Below are positions 8,959 to 19,120 of a DNA stretch of 64,000 nt, in pieces. The translations under genes and the position numbers were made by a program. Source of the stretch: Halopseudomonas salina (GTDB taxonomy: Bacteria > Pseudomonadota > Gammaproteobacteria > Pseudomonadales > Pseudomonadaceae); the NCBI RefSeq assembly GCF_008641105.1, contig NZ_VTTI01000009.1, positions 91,160-155,159 of the forward strand, given 5' to 3'. Below the pieces are notes generated by a model. That model had not been told where the DNA came from. It saw only the letters and a program-made list of their open reading frames with translations, and did no database searches. How positions within the stretch are numbered: position 1 is the first letter of the stretch; every line of letters begins with the position of its first letter.

Positions 8959-9495
8959 TTACTGTTGGGACAATTTCAGCTCGCCGTTTTCCAGCGGTAT
9001 CTTGCTGCCAGGATCAGAGCTCATACGCACTCGACCGGTTTCTTCGCCAATCCTGTAGTCGACGTTATATCCCACGATCTTGTCACTACTGTCGTATACC
9101 GTCTCGCAACGGGTTTCAGTGGTGGTGTAGGTATCATTGTTCTGCATGCGCTCCTGCGTCTTGTTGCCGGCGTACCCACCTGCCGCAGCGCCTGCCACAG
9201 TGGCGATTTTTTTACCGCTGCCACCACCAACCTGGTTGCCCAGCAAGCCACCGACAACGGCGCCTGCCACTGAGCCCAGTATCCGGTTCTCGTCCTGCAC
9301 GGGCTTCTGGCGGGTGACGGCGACATCCTGGCAGACTTCACGCGGTGTCTTGATGGTTTCCTTGATCGGATCCACGTTTGTCACGTCTGCATGGGTGGGT
9401 GTCTTGTTTGCCAGGACGCTATAGCCGGCAAATGCGCCACCTGCTGTTGCTACCACTGCGCCGAGGACGATGCCGGTCAGCATTGACTTGTTCAT
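8959..9495 (-). CDS. Glycine-zipper 2TM-domain envelope protein
   Basis: This 178-residue protein starts at the ATG at 9495, preceded by GGAG at a spacing of 8 bases. Residues 1-25 form an uncleaved or cleaved N-terminal hydrophobic segment. Residues 72-113 contain repeated G-x(3)-G patterns (VAGAVVGGLLGNQVGGGSGK and AGAAAGGYAGN) typical of the SlyB/YmgG glycine-zipper domain PF05433. A pair of Cys (in EVCQDV and TRCETV) flanks the zipper and may form a disulfide. Such proteins sit in the periplasm or outer membrane; no specific role can be assigned. Confidence 0.85.
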   Translation of the reverse strand: MNKSMLTGIVLGAVVATAGGAFAGYSVLANKTPTHADVTNVDPIKETIKTPREVCQDVAVTRQKPVQDENRILGSVAGAVVGGLLGNQVGGGSGKKIATVAGAAAGGYAGNKTQERMQNNDTYTTTETRCETVYDSSDKIVGYNVDYRIGEETGRVRMSSDPGSKIPLENGELKLSQQ

Positions 9496-9599
9496 ATTTG
9501 AAACTCCAATACAGTAAGGCCGGGCTAAACCCGGTATAGGCACAAGTGTGACAGCATAGTGAGCAGAGAGTTCAATTTCTCTTTGTCGTAGTGACCTTG

Positions 9600-12527
9600 T
9601 CAGGACTGCGGTAGCGGGGTGTCGAGCAATGGAGCATGATTTTCCAGTAGCCGGGTAAATTGTATGGCCGGCACCGCTGGGCTGAAGAGGTAACCCTGAT
9701 AGGCATGACAGGATTGCTGTTGCAGAAAGGCGAGTTGTTCAGGCGTTTCTACACCTTCGGCAATCAGGTCCAGGCTCAGGTTACGACCCATGGCGATGAT
9801 GGCCCTCACGATTTCGGCATCGTTGCTGTCCTGAGTGCAGTCGCGAATAAACGATTGATCAATCTTCAACAGGTCCAGCGGGAGTTGCTTAAGGTAGCTG
9901 AGGGAAGAATAACCCGTTCCGAAATCATCAATGGCGAAGCATACACCAAGGCCTCTCAACTCATGCATCTTAGCAATGGTATCGTTGATATTCTGAATAA
10001 CTATGTTCTCGGTTATCTCCAGCTTCAGGCTGCTGGCTGGTACGGCCTGCTCGGTGATGGCCTGGCGGACCTGGGCAACAAAGTCGGGATGGCGGAATTG
10101 GCGGGGACTGATGTTGATGCTCAGGCTGAATTGTTCGGGGTCAATCAATTGTCGATCGATTAATTGCGCAACAAAGGCGCAGGCATCATTGAGGATCCAC
10201 TGGCCTACGGCAAGAATCATCCCGCTCTCTTCGAGCACGTGAATGAAGCTCGCCGGGCTGATCATTCCCTTGTCAGGCTGCTCCCAGCGAATCAATGCTT
10301 CGGCTCCGATGATCCGGTTGTTTCGGGAGTCTATCTGCGGTTGGTAGAACAGCCTGAACTGCCCCATGTGCAATGCAGCGCGCAGATCGGTTTCGATGGA
10401 AAGCCTTTCGCTGGCAGCCTGTTGCATTGCCTGCTCGAAAAAAGCCACACCGTTGCGGCCCGATTCCTTGACCTTGTAGAGGGCAATATCAGCCCGTTTG
10501 AGCAGATCCTCCGGATTGTTACCGTGTTCGGGAAGCAGAGCGATGCCAATACTGCAGCTGAGATGCAGGCTGTGACCCTCGACGATCATCGGTTTCGCTA
10601 TTGCAGCCAGCAACGTTTCTGCATGCCGTTGCACTGCCGTTCTGACCTCGATGTCTGTCCCCTGGAATCCGCTAAGCAGGACCACGAACTCGTCCCCGCC
10701 CAGCCGGGCAACGGTGTCTTCCTTGCGTGCTCTGGCCAGGAGTCTGCGCGTCACTACCTGAAGAACGGAGTCGCCGCAGGAGTGGCCCAGCGAATCATTG
10801 ATGTGTTTGAAATGATCCAGGTCGAAGAACAGCAGTGCACCATGTAGCTGGTGACGAGTCATGAGAGCCAGGATCTGGTTCAGACGGTCGGTCAGTAATA
10901 ATCGGTTGGGCAGGTCTGTGAGGGCGTCATGATAGGCAAGGTGTTTCACCTTTGCCTCAATGAGTTTCTGATCGGTAATGTCGCGCGCAGTCAACACCAT
11001 GCACTCGATGTTGTTGATCGTTAGTGGCTCAATGGAGATCGAAACCAGAATTTCTCGCCCTGCCTTGTTCAGAACACGCATTTCACGCTGTAGCACACGC
11101 CCTTTTTCCTCCAGCTCCTGGATGAGCGTTGCTCTTTCTTCGTAGTCGGCCCAGATGTTGAGCTCGCGGGCAGTGTGGCCAATAACTTCCTGGGGGGTAT
11201 AGCCGGTCACACGGGTAAACCCTTCGTTTATTTCCAGGTGTCTGCCAGTTGCTTTTTCGGTAATGCTGATCGAGTCAGGGCTGGCTCTGAAAGCCCTGGA
11301 AAACTTCTCTTCGGAGGCACGCAGCGCGGCTTCGGCCTGCTTGCGGGCAGTCACATCCTTGAACGTGGACAGAACGCACATCTGGCGGTTGATGGTAAAA
11401 AAGCTGCTGGATACCTCACAGGTAGCCTCGCGACCATCGCTGGTCAGGAAGTTGATTTCCCTGCCTGCAAGGCGGTGGTCCTGGTGCAGATTTTCGAGAA
11501 CGCTGTCGCGATCTGCTGGCGTTTTCCATAAACCTGCCTCTACGGCAGTCCTGCCGACAATCTCTTCTGCCTTGAAACCAAAAAACTCGGTGAAACTGCG
11601 GTTGATCTCGATGACGATATGCGAGCGGGCGTTTACCAGTATGTAGGGATCCGGTGCTCCCTGGAAAAGAGCTGAAAATTTGGCTTCACTCTTGATCAGG
11701 GCCTGTTCATTGCGCCGACGGTCGGTAATGTCGACCAGGGTACCGACCAACCGCTGAATTTTTCCGGTGGGAGTACGATACAGCTTGGCTGTGGCTTCAA
11801 CCCAGCGGGGTAAGCCCTGAGCGGTTTGAACCCTGTATGCAAGCCGATAGCGTGGGAGCCTGTTGCGACAGATCGAGAGAAAGCTGCGGCGCAGCTGGCG
11901 CCTGTCTTCGGACTGGATGTCGCGCATATAGATTTCGAGCGGGCCACTCCAGGCCTCTGGTGAATGGCCGTGGAGCATTGCCACTCGCGCGCAGCAGTGA
12001 AGTACGCCGGTCTCCACGTTCCAGTCCCAGGTCCCCATCTGTGATGCGTCCAGAGCCAGGCTTAGCCGCTCCTGGCTTTCACGTAGCTGCGCCCCCACCG
12101 TGCCCGGCCTGTCGGGCGTGCTCATGCTCGCTTCCTGTGCGGTGGAAAGACGACATATTTTGCCGTCAACGGTTACGCTGCGCATGGAAACCCGACAGAT
12201 TTTCAGGTGTCCGTCGTGACAGAGCAGGATTGCCTCGAACTGCTCAATCTTGCCGTGCAGGTCGAAAGCGGCAATGAGCTGCTGAAGCTGTTCATCACTT
12301 ATCCAGAAAGGCGCTCGCGAGCCGAAGTCACTGAATATCTCGTCTCTAGACCAACCAAGCATTTCGCAGAATGCATTGTTGACATCCAGGATACGATTGC
12401 TGGTTACCTCGGTCAGCAACCCCGCCAGAGGCATTCCATGAAAGAGGATTTTAAAGGGATCGGCACTGGCAGCGGGTACGTCACGTAGATGAGTGTTGTC
12501 CGTGGGTGCGCCCGGTGGTTGGTTCAT
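9600..12527 (-). CDS. Multi-PAS GGDEF-EAL c-di-GMP enzyme
   Basis: From the ATG at 12527 the protein has 975 residues; an upstream in-frame start would run into the neighbouring LysR gene. About four PAS/PAC sensor modules occupy residues 20-530, with no membrane segment, so it is cytosolic. A GGDEF domain (about 540-695) has an intact GGDEF motif near 610 and an RKED sequence five residues upstream that fits the RxxD inhibitory site. The EAL domain (about 715-965) keeps EAL in GAEALIRW, DDFGTGYSSLSYL and EGVET. It may both make and degrade c-di-GMP. The input signal is unknown. Confidence 0.93.
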   Translation of the reverse strand: MNQPPGAPTDNTHLRDVPAASADPFKILFHGMPLAGLLTEVTSNRILDVNNAFCEMLGWSRDEIFSDFGSRAPFWISDEQLQQLIAAFDLHGKIEQFEAILLCHDGHLKICRVSMRSVTVDGKICRLSTAQEASMSTPDRPGTVGAQLRESQERLSLALDASQMGTWDWNVETGVLHCCARVAMLHGHSPEAWSGPLEIYMRDIQSEDRRQLRRSFLSICRNRLPRYRLAYRVQTAQGLPRWVEATAKLYRTPTGKIQRLVGTLVDITDRRRNEQALIKSEAKFSALFQGAPDPYILVNARSHIVIEINRSFTEFFGFKAEEIVGRTAVEAGLWKTPADRDSVLENLHQDHRLAGREINFLTSDGREATCEVSSSFFTINRQMCVLSTFKDVTARKQAEAALRASEEKFSRAFRASPDSISITEKATGRHLEINEGFTRVTGYTPQEVIGHTARELNIWADYEERATLIQELEEKGRVLQREMRVLNKAGREILVSISIEPLTINNIECMVLTARDITDQKLIEAKVKHLAYHDALTDLPNRLLLTDRLNQILALMTRHQLHGALLFFDLDHFKHINDSLGHSCGDSVLQVVTRRLLARARKEDTVARLGGDEFVVLLSGFQGTDIEVRTAVQRHAETLLAAIAKPMIVEGHSLHLSCSIGIALLPEHGNNPEDLLKRADIALYKVKESGRNGVAFFEQAMQQAASERLSIETDLRAALHMGQFRLFYQPQIDSRNNRIIGAEALIRWEQPDKGMISPASFIHVLEESGMILAVGQWILNDACAFVAQLIDRQLIDPEQFSLSINISPRQFRHPDFVAQVRQAITEQAVPASSLKLEITENIVIQNINDTIAKMHELRGLGVCFAIDDFGTGYSSLSYLKQLPLDLLKIDQSFIRDCTQDSNDAEIVRAIIAMGRNLSLDLIAEGVETPEQLAFLQQQSCHAYQGYLFSPAVPAIQFTRLLENHAPLLDTPLPQS

Positions 12528-12582
12528 TGACCGATTCCTGGCTTGGCGCGGAAAGAAAACCTTATTCCCGCTGTGTTTATAT

Positions 12583-13494
12583 TCACAAGGTAGTACCGGG
12601 TGAATGGGACGGCAAGTTGGCCAGCTGTGCATTGTGTTTCAGTAGGCGAATAAATGCATGTCCGGCATTGGAAAGGGTTCTGCCACTATGCCAGATTACG
12701 CCCAGCTGGCGCTCCAGATAAGCATCCGGTAACGCCAGGGCGTGCACCTGGGCGTCGAGCATACTGCGTGGTAGTACGCTCCAGGCGAGGCCGATGGATA
12801 CCATCATCTTGATGGTTTCCATGTAGTTGGTGCTCATGCTGATTTGCGGCTCAATGCCCTCGCGATTGAACACCTGGCTGACGATACGCCGTGTGAAGGT
12901 ATTGGGTCCGGGAAAGACGGCGGGGAACTCACCAAGACGGGCTAGCGTGATGGTCGGCACTCGTGCGAGAGGGTGATCTGGCGATACCACGAAGTCCAGC
13001 GGATCATTCCAGATTCTTTCAGCCATGATCGGTGGTTCGATATTTGGAGCGAGAGTAATCACGGCCAGTTCTATGTCGCCATGCAATACCTTTTCGTAGG
13101 CTACCTCTGAGTCAAGAAACTGGATGTCCATGGCCACTTGAGGATAGCTGCGAGTGAATTCGCGCAATACCGGTGGCAACCGGTGCAATCCGATATGGTG
13201 ACTGGTAGCCATGCTGACTCGGCCCTGAACGCTGCTTGAGAGGTTGCTCAATGCTCGTCGGGTATCTTCCAGTGCGTCGATTATGTCGAGCGCCCGTGGT
13301 CGCAATGCCAGGCCCGCCTCGGTGAGGCTGATGTGTCTGCCAATGCGGTCGAAGAGTTTGCAATCCAGTTGCTGCTCCAGGCTGGCAATACGTTTGCTAA
13401 TGGCAGGTTGCGTCAGGTGAAGCTGTTCGGCGGCGCGGGAAAACGAGCCGGTGGCAGCCACCGCGAGAAAGGCGGCCAGGTTCGCGGTATCCAT
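12583..13494 (-). CDS. LysR-type regulator divergent from leuC
   Basis: The 303-residue LysR protein has its helix-turn-helix in GSFSRAAEQLHLTQPAISKRIASLE (about 17-41) and an effector domain from about 90. It is transcribed away from leuC with 152 bases between the start codons, and a LysR gene at this place is conserved in Pseudomonas beside leuCDB. It may therefore regulate leuC and itself. The effector is unknown; the divergent pairing is the only evidence for the target. Confidence 0.88.
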   Translation of the reverse strand: MDTANLAAFLAVAATGSFSRAAEQLHLTQPAISKRIASLEQQLDCKLFDRIGRHISLTEAGLALRPRALDIIDALEDTRRALSNLSSSVQGRVSMATSHHIGLHRLPPVLREFTRSYPQVAMDIQFLDSEVAYEKVLHGDIELAVITLAPNIEPPIMAERIWNDPLDFVVSPDHPLARVPTITLARLGEFPAVFPGPNTFTRRIVSQVFNREGIEPQISMSTNYMETIKMMVSIGLAWSVLPRSMLDAQVHALALPDAYLERQLGVIWHSGRTLSNAGHAFIRLLKHNAQLANLPSHSPGTTL

Positions 13495-13511
13495 ATATAT
13501 TCCTAACAGTA

Positions 13512-13526
13512 ATTCAATGCATGAAT
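13512..13526. promoter_or_regulatory. LysR box (T-N11-A) between lysR gene and leuC
   Basis: ATTCA-ATGCA-TGAAT is an interrupted palindrome with T and A separated by 11 bases, the classical LysR recognition form. It lies 18 bases before the lysR start codon and 120 bases before leuC, inside an AT-rich stretch. Assignment to the neighbouring regulator is inference. Confidence 0.5.
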
Positions 13527-13646
13527 ATTATGAATTTGTGTTATCCAAGGCCAGCTCTTATTATTCTCTCTTGTTAATACCGTGCCGGCACCATCTTCCG
13601 CCAGAGAAGTCAGTTGTCTGCACTCAGCCTGCATCAGGAGTTCAGC

Positions 13647-15080
13647 ATGTCCGCTCAAACGCTTTACGACAAGCTCTGGAATAGCCATTTGGTCAAGCAA
13701 CGTGATGATGGTTCGGCGCTGCTGTATATCGACCGTCACTTATTGCATGAAGTTACCTCGCCCCAAGCCTTTGAGGGGCTGCGTCTCGCGAGCCGCAAGC
13801 CCTGGCGTATTGATGCCAACCTGGCGACCCCGGACCACAATGTGCCCACCACCAACCGGGCTGCGGGCGTATCGGGGATTGATGACCTGGTTTCGAAGCT
13901 GCAGGTCACCACGCTGGACGACAACTGTGATGATTTCGGCATCATGGAATTTCGGATGACCGACCGCCGCCAGGGTATCGTTCACGTCGTCGGCCCGGAA
14001 CAGGGGGCAACATTGCCGGGTATGACCATTGTCTGTGGCGATTCGCACACCGCGACACATGGCGCCTTTGCCTCCCTGGCCCACGGTATCGGCACCTCGG
14101 AAGTCGAGCATGTGCTTGCCACCCAGTGTCTGGTGGCCAAGAAAATGAAGAATATGCTGGTCAGTGTTGAGGGCAAGCTGGGCTTTGGCGTGACCGCCAA
14201 GGACATCGTGCTGGCCGTGATCGGCAAGATCGGAACAGCTGGCGGTAATGGTCATGCCATCGAGTTCGCCGGTTCCGCGATCCGGGATCTGTCGATGGAA
14301 GGACGCATGACCATCTGCAATATGGCAATCGAAGCGGGTGCCCGCGTCGGTCTGGTTGGCTGTGATGAGAAAACCGTCGCTTACGTGAAAGATCGTCCTT
14401 ACTCGCCAAACGGTGAGAATTGGGACCGGGCAGTGGTTGCCTGGAAAGAGCTGGTGTCGGACCCTGAAGCGCATTTCGACACTGTAGTAGAACTGGACGC
14501 AGCCAGTATCAAGCCCCAGGTTTCCTGGGGTACATCTCCTGAGATGGTGGTCGCGGTAGATGCCACTGTGCCTGATCCGGCGCAGGAGCAGGACGCAGTA
14601 AAGCGCAGCGGGTATCAACGGGCTTTGGTCTACATGGGCCTGGAGGCGAATCAGCCGATCACCTCGATCAAGTTGGACCGGGTATTCATCGGCTCGTGCA
14701 CCAATTCGCGCATCGAGGATCTGCGTGCTGCAGCTGCGGTGGCCAAGGGCCGCAAGGTGTCTGCGACAGTCAAGCAGGCGATGGTTGTGCCCGGCTCCGG
14801 GCTGGTCAAGGAGCAGGCAGAGCTGGAAGGCCTGGACGCAATTTTCAAGGCAGCAGGCTTCGAGTGGCGCGACCCGGGTTGCTCCATGTGCCTGGCGATG
14901 AATCCCGACCGCTTGCAGGCCGGTGAACACTGCGCGTCCACCTCCAACCGTAACTTTGAGGGGCGCCAGGGCAATGGCGGCCGCACGCATCTGGTGAGCC
15001 CGGCCATGGCCGCCGCCGCTGCGATTGCCGGCCATTTTGTCGATGTACGTGAAATGCTCGAGCAGGAGATGACAGCATGA
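13647..15080 (+). CDS. leuC: 3-isopropylmalate dehydratase large subunit
   Basis: This is the 477-residue large subunit of isopropylmalate isomerase, which converts 2- to 3-isopropylmalate in leucine synthesis with LeuD. Iron-sulfur cluster ligands are seen as [14 protein letters not shown] (about 350) and [13 protein letters not shown] (about 410-423). [12 protein letters not shown] (about 130) is the aconitase-family signature. The start at 13647 is chosen because AGGAG lies at 13636-13640 with a 6-base spacing; an upstream in-frame start would add 11 poorly conserved residues. It overlaps leuD by 4 bases. Confidence 0.97.
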   Translation: MSAQTLYDKLWNSHLVKQRDDGSALLYIDRHLLHEVTSPQAFEGLRLASRKPWRIDANLATPDHNVPTTNRAAGVSGIDDLVSKLQVTTLDDNCDDFGIMEFRMTDRRQGIVHVVGPEQGATLPGMTIVCGDSHTATHGAFASLAHGIGTSEVEHVLATQCLVAKKMKNMLVSVEGKLGFGVTAKDIVLAVIGKIGTAGGNGHAIEFAGSAIRDLSMEGRMTICNMAIEAGARVGLVGCDEKTVAYVKDRPYSPNGENWDRAVVAWKELVSDPEAHFDTVVELDAASIKPQVSWGTSPEMVVAVDATVPDPAQEQDAVKRSGYQRALVYMGLEANQPITSIKLDRVFIGSCTNSRIEDLRAAAAVAKGRKVSATVKQAMVVPGSGLVKEQAELEGLDAIFKAAGFEWRDPGCSMCLAMNPDRLQAGEHCASTSNRNFEGRQGNGGRTHLVSPAMAAAAAIAGHFVDVREMLEQEMTA

Positions 15081-15724
15081 AGCCTTTTACCCAGCATACG
15101 GGTCTGGTCGCACCACTGGACCGGGCGAACGTGGATACCGACCAGATCATCCCCAAACAGTTTCTGAAGTCGATCAAGCGTACCGGCTTTGGCCAGAACC
15201 TGTTCGACGAGTGGCGTTATCTGGACGAGGGTTTGCCTGGCCAGGATGCTTCGCAACGGCCTTTGAATCCGGATTTCGTCCTCAATCAGCCCCGCTATCA
15301 AGGTGCCAGTGTATTGTTGGCGCGCAAGAATTTTGGCTGCGGCTCCAGTCGCGAACATGCGCCCTGGGCACTTGAAGAGTATGGCTTTCGAGCCATTCTG
15401 GCGCCAAGCTATGCCGATATTTTCTATAACAACAGCTTCAAGAATGGGCTGTTACCCATTGTTCTGGATGAAAAAGATATTGACGAACTCTTTGCCCAGG
15501 CCGAAGCCAGCGAAGGCTACGAGTTGACCGTGGACCTCGCTGCTCAGAACGTCACTCGTCCGGATGGCAAGAGCTACGCATTCGAGGTCGATGCCTTCCG
15601 CAAGCATTGTCTGCTAAGTGGTCTGGATGACATTGGTCTGACGCTGGAGGACGCGGATGCGATTCGCGAATTCGAGGTCGGGCACAAGCGGGATAACCCC
15701 TGGCTGTTTGGCGCGATCAGATAA
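15077..15724 (+). CDS. leuD: 3-isopropylmalate dehydratase small subunit
   Basis: The 215-residue small subunit carries the swivel domain that completes the isopropylmalate isomerase active site. Key sequences are [13 protein letters not shown] (about 19) and [15 protein letters not shown] (about 84-98), which binds the substrate. The start codon overlaps the leuC stop as ATGA, so the two subunits are translationally coupled. leuB follows after 25 bases. Confidence 0.97.
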   Translation: MKPFTQHTGLVAPLDRANVDTDQIIPKQFLKSIKRTGFGQNLFDEWRYLDEGLPGQDASQRPLNPDFVLNQPRYQGASVLLARKNFGCGSSREHAPWALEEYGFRAILAPSYADIFYNNSFKNGLLPIVLDEKDIDELFAQAEASEGYELTVDLAAQNVTRPDGKSYAFEVDAFRKHCLLSGLDDIGLTLEDADAIREFEVGHKRDNPWLFGAIR

Positions 15725-15749
15725 TATCCGGACTGGAAAAGGAAACACC

Positions 15750-16832
15750 ATGAGCATGAATATTCTTGTACTGCCCGGCGATGGTATTGGTCCGGAAATC
15801 ATGGCCGAAGCGGTCAAGGTGCTGGAGCTGGCGAATGAAAAGTTCAATCTGGGTGCAGAGCTGACCTTTGACGATCTGGGCGGCGCCGCCTATGAACGTT
15901 ACGGCTCGCCTCTGGCTGATGAAACTTTGGAGCGGGCCCATCAGGCTGATGCCATTCTGCTGGGCGCGGTCGGCGGCCCGCAGTGGGACGCTATTGATCC
16001 GGCACTGCGTCCCGAGCGTGGTCTGTTGAAAATCCGTTCTGAACTGGGTCTGTTTGGTAACTTGCGCCCGGCCATTCTGTATCCGCAACTGGCTGATTCC
16101 TCAACGCTCAAGCCCGAGGTGGTGGCGGGACTGAACATACTGATCGTTCGTGAGCTGACCGGTGGAATCTACTTTGGCCAGCCGCGCGAGCGCAAAGTAC
16201 TCGACAATGGCGAACGGTTCGCCTTCGACACCTTGCCCTATAGTGAAAGCGAGGTGCGCCGCATCGCCCGCGTCGGCTTTGATATGGCGATGGTGCGCGG
16301 CAAGAAACTGTGTTCGGTGGACAAGGCCAACGTGCTTGCCTCCAGCCAGCTTTGGCGTGAAGTAGTCAATGAAGTGGCGGCAGATTATCCGGATGTCGAA
16401 GTCAGCCACATGTATGTCGACAATTGCGCCATGCAGCTGGTGCGTGCGCCGAAACAGTTCGACGTCATTGTTACCGACAACCTGTTCGGCGATATTCTCT
16501 CGGATCAGGCTTCCATGCTCACTGGCTCCATCGGCATGCTGCCATCTGCCTCCCTGGACGCCAACAACAAGGGTATGTACGAGCCCTGTCACGGAAGTGC
16601 ACCGGATATTGCCGGGCGGGGTATTGCCAACCCCCTGGCGACCATACTCTCGGTTTCAATGATGCTGCGTTACAGCTTCAACCGTGCGGACGCTGCTGAT
16701 GCCATCGAGCAAGCAGTCAGCCAGGTGCTCGACCAGGGGCTGCGCACCGGAGACATCATGTCTGAGGGATGCGAGTCCACCGGCACCGCTGGTATGGGTG
16801 ACGCCGTGGTCGCGGCGTTGAAAAACCTGTAA
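15750..16832 (+). CDS. leuB: 3-isopropylmalate dehydrogenase
   Basis: The 360-residue NAD-dependent enzyme oxidises and decarboxylates 3-isopropylmalate to 2-ketoisocaproate. It contains [15 protein letters not shown] at the N-terminus, the Lys-Asp catalytic region around [15 protein letters not shown] (about 240-255) and the signature [16 protein letters not shown] (about 285). The ATG at 15750 is preceded by AAGGAAA, and this start gives the usual family length. It is the last gene of leuCDB; a hairpin follows at 16848. Confidence 0.97.
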   Translation: MSMNILVLPGDGIGPEIMAEAVKVLELANEKFNLGAELTFDDLGGAAYERYGSPLADETLERAHQADAILLGAVGGPQWDAIDPALRPERGLLKIRSELGLFGNLRPAILYPQLADSSTLKPEVVAGLNILIVRELTGGIYFGQPRERKVLDNGERFAFDTLPYSESEVRRIARVGFDMAMVRGKKLCSVDKANVLASSQLWREVVNEVAADYPDVEVSHMYVDNCAMQLVRAPKQFDVIVTDNLFGDILSDQASMLTGSIGMLPSASLDANNKGMYEPCHGSAPDIAGRGIANPLATILSVSMMLRYSFNRADAADAIEQAVSQVLDQGLRTGDIMSEGCESTGTAGMGDAVVAALKNL

Positions 16833-16847
16833 ACTGTCCGGCTTTGT

Positions 16848-16889
16848 GTTGCGCCAGGCCATGCCTGCGCAACTGTCTTTGAATTTTTT
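16848..16889 (+). terminator. Terminator-like hairpin after leuB
   Basis: GTTGCGCCAGGC (16848-16859) pairs with GCCTGCGCAAC (16863-16873) around a CAT loop, with one bulged base. A run of six T (16884-16889) comes 10 bases later, so the U-tract is more distant than in a standard intrinsic terminator. It may end or attenuate leuCDB transcription before asd. Confidence 0.5.
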
Positions 16890-16909
16890 ACCCCCTGGGG
16901 GTTGATGTC

Positions 16910-18022
16910 ATGAAACAGGTAGGCCTGGTTGGCTGGCGCGGTATGGTTGGTTCCGTACTGATGCAGCGCATGCTCGAAGAGAACGATTTTGCCACTATCG
17001 ATCCGGTGTTTTTCACCACGTCAAACGTGGGCGGCAAGGGTCCAGAGATTGGCAAGGACATTCCACCGCTGAAAGACGCCTTTGACCTCGAATCACTCAA
17101 GCCACTGGATGTGATTATCAGCTGTCAGGGCGGTGATTACACTCAGGCGGTCTACACCAAACTGCGCACCGAAGGCTGGAAAGGCTATTGGATCGATGCT
17201 GCGTCTACCCTGCGTATGGAAGACGAAGCAGTAATTGTGCTTGATCCGGTCAACCGCCGGAACGTCGATCAGGCGTTGCGCGATGGGGTCAAGACCTACG
17301 TCGGCGGCAACTGCACCGTCAGTCTGATGTTGATGGGGCTGGGCGGATTGTTTGAGCACGGCCTGGTCGAGTGGATGAGCGCGATGACTTATCAGGCGGC
17401 CAGTGGAGCCGGTGCACAGAACATGCGGGAGCTGATTGGTCAGATGGGTGCGATCAATCAGTCGGTTGCTGCGCAGATGGCTGACCCGGCCAGCGCGATA
17501 CTCGAGATCGATCGCATGGTCGCCGAGAATCTGCGCAGCGACAGCTTCCCGGTTGAGCATTTCGGTGTGCCGCTGGCCGGCAGTCTGATCCCCTGGATCG
17601 ACAAGCAGCTGCCTAACGGCCAAAGCCGTGAAGAATGGAAAGCTCAGGCCGAGACCAACAAGATTATCGGTCGCAGCGGCCGTCCGATTCCGGTAGACGG
17701 TATCTGTGTGCGCATTGGTGCCATGCGCTGTCACAGCCAGGCGCTGACCATCAAGCTGAACAAGGATGTGCCGTTGGCTGATATCGAAGCCATGCTCGAG
17801 GCCCATAATCCCTGGTCGAAGGTGGTTCCCAATACCAAGGAAGATACTCTGCGTGATCTGACACCCACTTCTGTTACTGGCACGCTGTCAGTACCGGTAG
17901 GGCGACTGCGCAAACTGAACATGGGGTCGCAATACCTCTCCGCGTTCACCGTAGGCGACCAGCTGTTGTGGGGTGCCGCCGAGCCGCTGCGCCGCATGTT
18001 GCGGATCTTGCAGGAGGATTGA
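16910..18022 (+). CDS. asd: Aspartate-semialdehyde dehydrogenase
   Basis: The 370-residue enzyme reduces beta-aspartyl phosphate to aspartate semialdehyde, feeding lysine, diaminopimelate, threonine and methionine synthesis. The nucleotide-binding N-terminus is [18 protein letters not shown]. The catalytic Cys lies in [10 protein letters not shown] (about residue 136), and [12 protein letters not shown] (about 165) and the [15 protein letters not shown] segment (about 270) hold the substrate residues. This is the long gram-negative form. A strong hairpin terminator follows at 18045. Confidence 0.97.
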   Translation: MKQVGLVGWRGMVGSVLMQRMLEENDFATIDPVFFTTSNVGGKGPEIGKDIPPLKDAFDLESLKPLDVIISCQGGDYTQAVYTKLRTEGWKGYWIDAASTLRMEDEAVIVLDPVNRRNVDQALRDGVKTYVGGNCTVSLMLMGLGGLFEHGLVEWMSAMTYQAASGAGAQNMRELIGQMGAINQSVAAQMADPASAILEIDRMVAENLRSDSFPVEHFGVPLAGSLIPWIDKQLPNGQSREEWKAQAETNKIIGRSGRPIPVDGICVRIGAMRCHSQALTIKLNKDVPLADIEAMLEAHNPWSKVVPNTKEDTLRDLTPTSVTGTLSVPVGRLRKLNMGSQYLSAFTVGDQLLWGAAEPLRRMLRILQED

Positions 18023-18044
18023 TTTTTCAGTCCGCAATACACGA

Positions 18045-18081
18045 GGGCATCCCGCCAGTGGTGGGGTGCCCTTTGTTTTTT
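18045..18081 (+). terminator. Rho-independent terminator after asd
   Basis: GGGCATCCC (18045-18053) and GGGGTGCCC (18063-18071) form a 9-bp stem with one G-T pair and a 9-base loop, followed directly by TTTGTTTTTT. It separates asd from the Asd-like gene, whose ATG comes 17 bases later, so the second gene may depend on readthrough. Confidence 0.85.
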
Positions 18082-18097
18082 CAGTCGAGGAACAGCA

Positions 18098-19120
18098 ATG
18101 AGCAAGTCCTGTGATGTTGCAATAGTAGGTGTAACCGGCATGATCGGGGATATTCTGATCGATGTGCTGGATGATCATGACTTCTCCATAGGCAAACTCC
18201 ACCTGGTAGATGAAGAGAAGGTTGCCGGCGGCCGCCTTATGTATAAAGGACAGAGCCAACGCGTCGAGCCGTTGGAACGCTTCGATTTTTCCCAGGTGCA
18301 GGTTGTCGTGTTCCTTGGTTCGGAAACTGTCGCCGAGAAGTGGGTACCGCAGATGCTGGCAGCCGGCTGCTCGGTGATTGATGCCAGTGGTGCTTCGCGT
18401 GGTCAGACCGGCGCTCCCATGATCGTGGCTGATGCCAACCCACATGCGCTGGCTGACTTTACCGCGCCAGGGCTGGTGGCCTGCCCGGACAGTCAGGTTG
18501 TGCAGGCAGTACTTGCATTGCAACCGGTATTGAAAGAAGCCGGACTTCAGTCAGTGGCAATTGCTACTTACCAGTCAATGTCGACACTTGACCAGGAGGC
18601 GGTGGAAGGGCTGGCGTTGCAGACAGGGCGTCTGCTCAACGGACAACCCCCCGAAGCGGGCGCGCTGGCTAAACAGGCTGCGTTCAATCTTATTCCGCGA
18701 ACTGGGGACCTGGACGAGCACGGCTACACCAGGGACGAGTCCCGCCTGGGCGAGGATGTACGTCGGGTTCTGGTTCAGCCCGATATTTCAGTTGCCGCCA
18801 CTTGTGTGGTGGTTCCGGTGTTTTATGGCACAGCTGCGGTGCTGCAACTGCGTACACGCGAGGTGCTTGCCACCAAGAGATTGGCAACGCTGTTACGCAA
18901 GGCACCCGGGGTCAAACTGCTGGATAAGCCGGCAGATGATGGTTTTCCGACTCCCGTTACCGAAGCAACCGGTAGTGATGCGGTGTGGATTGGTAGGTTG
19001 AGGGCTGATCCTGTCGATCCTCTTGTGCTCAATATGTGGATTGTGTCTGATAATCTGCGAAAAGGTGTCGTACTTAACAGCCTTCAGACCCTCAGGTTAT
19101 TGATAAAAGACTATTTGTAA
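18098..19120 (+). CDS. Aspartate-semialdehyde dehydrogenase-like protein (Usg family), likely inactive
   Basis: The 340-residue protein has the two-domain Asd fold with an N-terminal VGVTGMIGDILIDVL nucleotide-binding loop. A Cys is present at the active-site position in LVACPDSQ, but the surrounding Asn-Cys-Ser pattern is altered. SGAG after the TYQ motif is replaced by STLD, and the His of the usual VPVF-x-GHSE motif is Thr in VPVFYGTAAV. These changes argue against normal catalysis. A homologous gene follows asd in Pseudomonas, and E. coli usg is the enteric relative lying before truA. Its role is unknown; it may pair with Asd or act elsewhere. Confidence 0.85.
   Translation: MSKSCDVAIVGVTGMIGDILIDVLDDHDFSIGKLHLVDEEKVAGGRLMYKGQSQRVEPLERFDFSQVQVVVFLGSETVAEKWVPQMLAAGCSVIDASGASRGQTGAPMIVADANPHALADFTAPGLVACPDSQVVQAVLALQPVLKEAGLQSVAIATYQSMSTLDQEAVEGLALQTGRLLNGQPPEAGALAKQAAFNLIPRTGDLDEHGYTRDESRLGEDVRRVLVQPDISVAATCVVVPVFYGTAAVLQLRTREVLATKRLATLLRKAPGVKLLDKPADDGFPTPVTEATGSDAVWIGRLRADPVDPLVLNMWIVSDNLRKGVVLNSLQTLRLLIKDYL

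Noticed and set aside
12528..12632. Extended start for the PAS-GGDEF-EAL protein
   Set aside because: It would overlap the neighbouring lysR gene by 50 bases and adds residues without similarity to a PAS domain.
13740..15035. 431-codon open frame on the minus strand opposite leuC
   Set aside because: It mirrors the conserved leuC frame; the translation has no recognisable domain and codon bias of the plus strand explains the openness.
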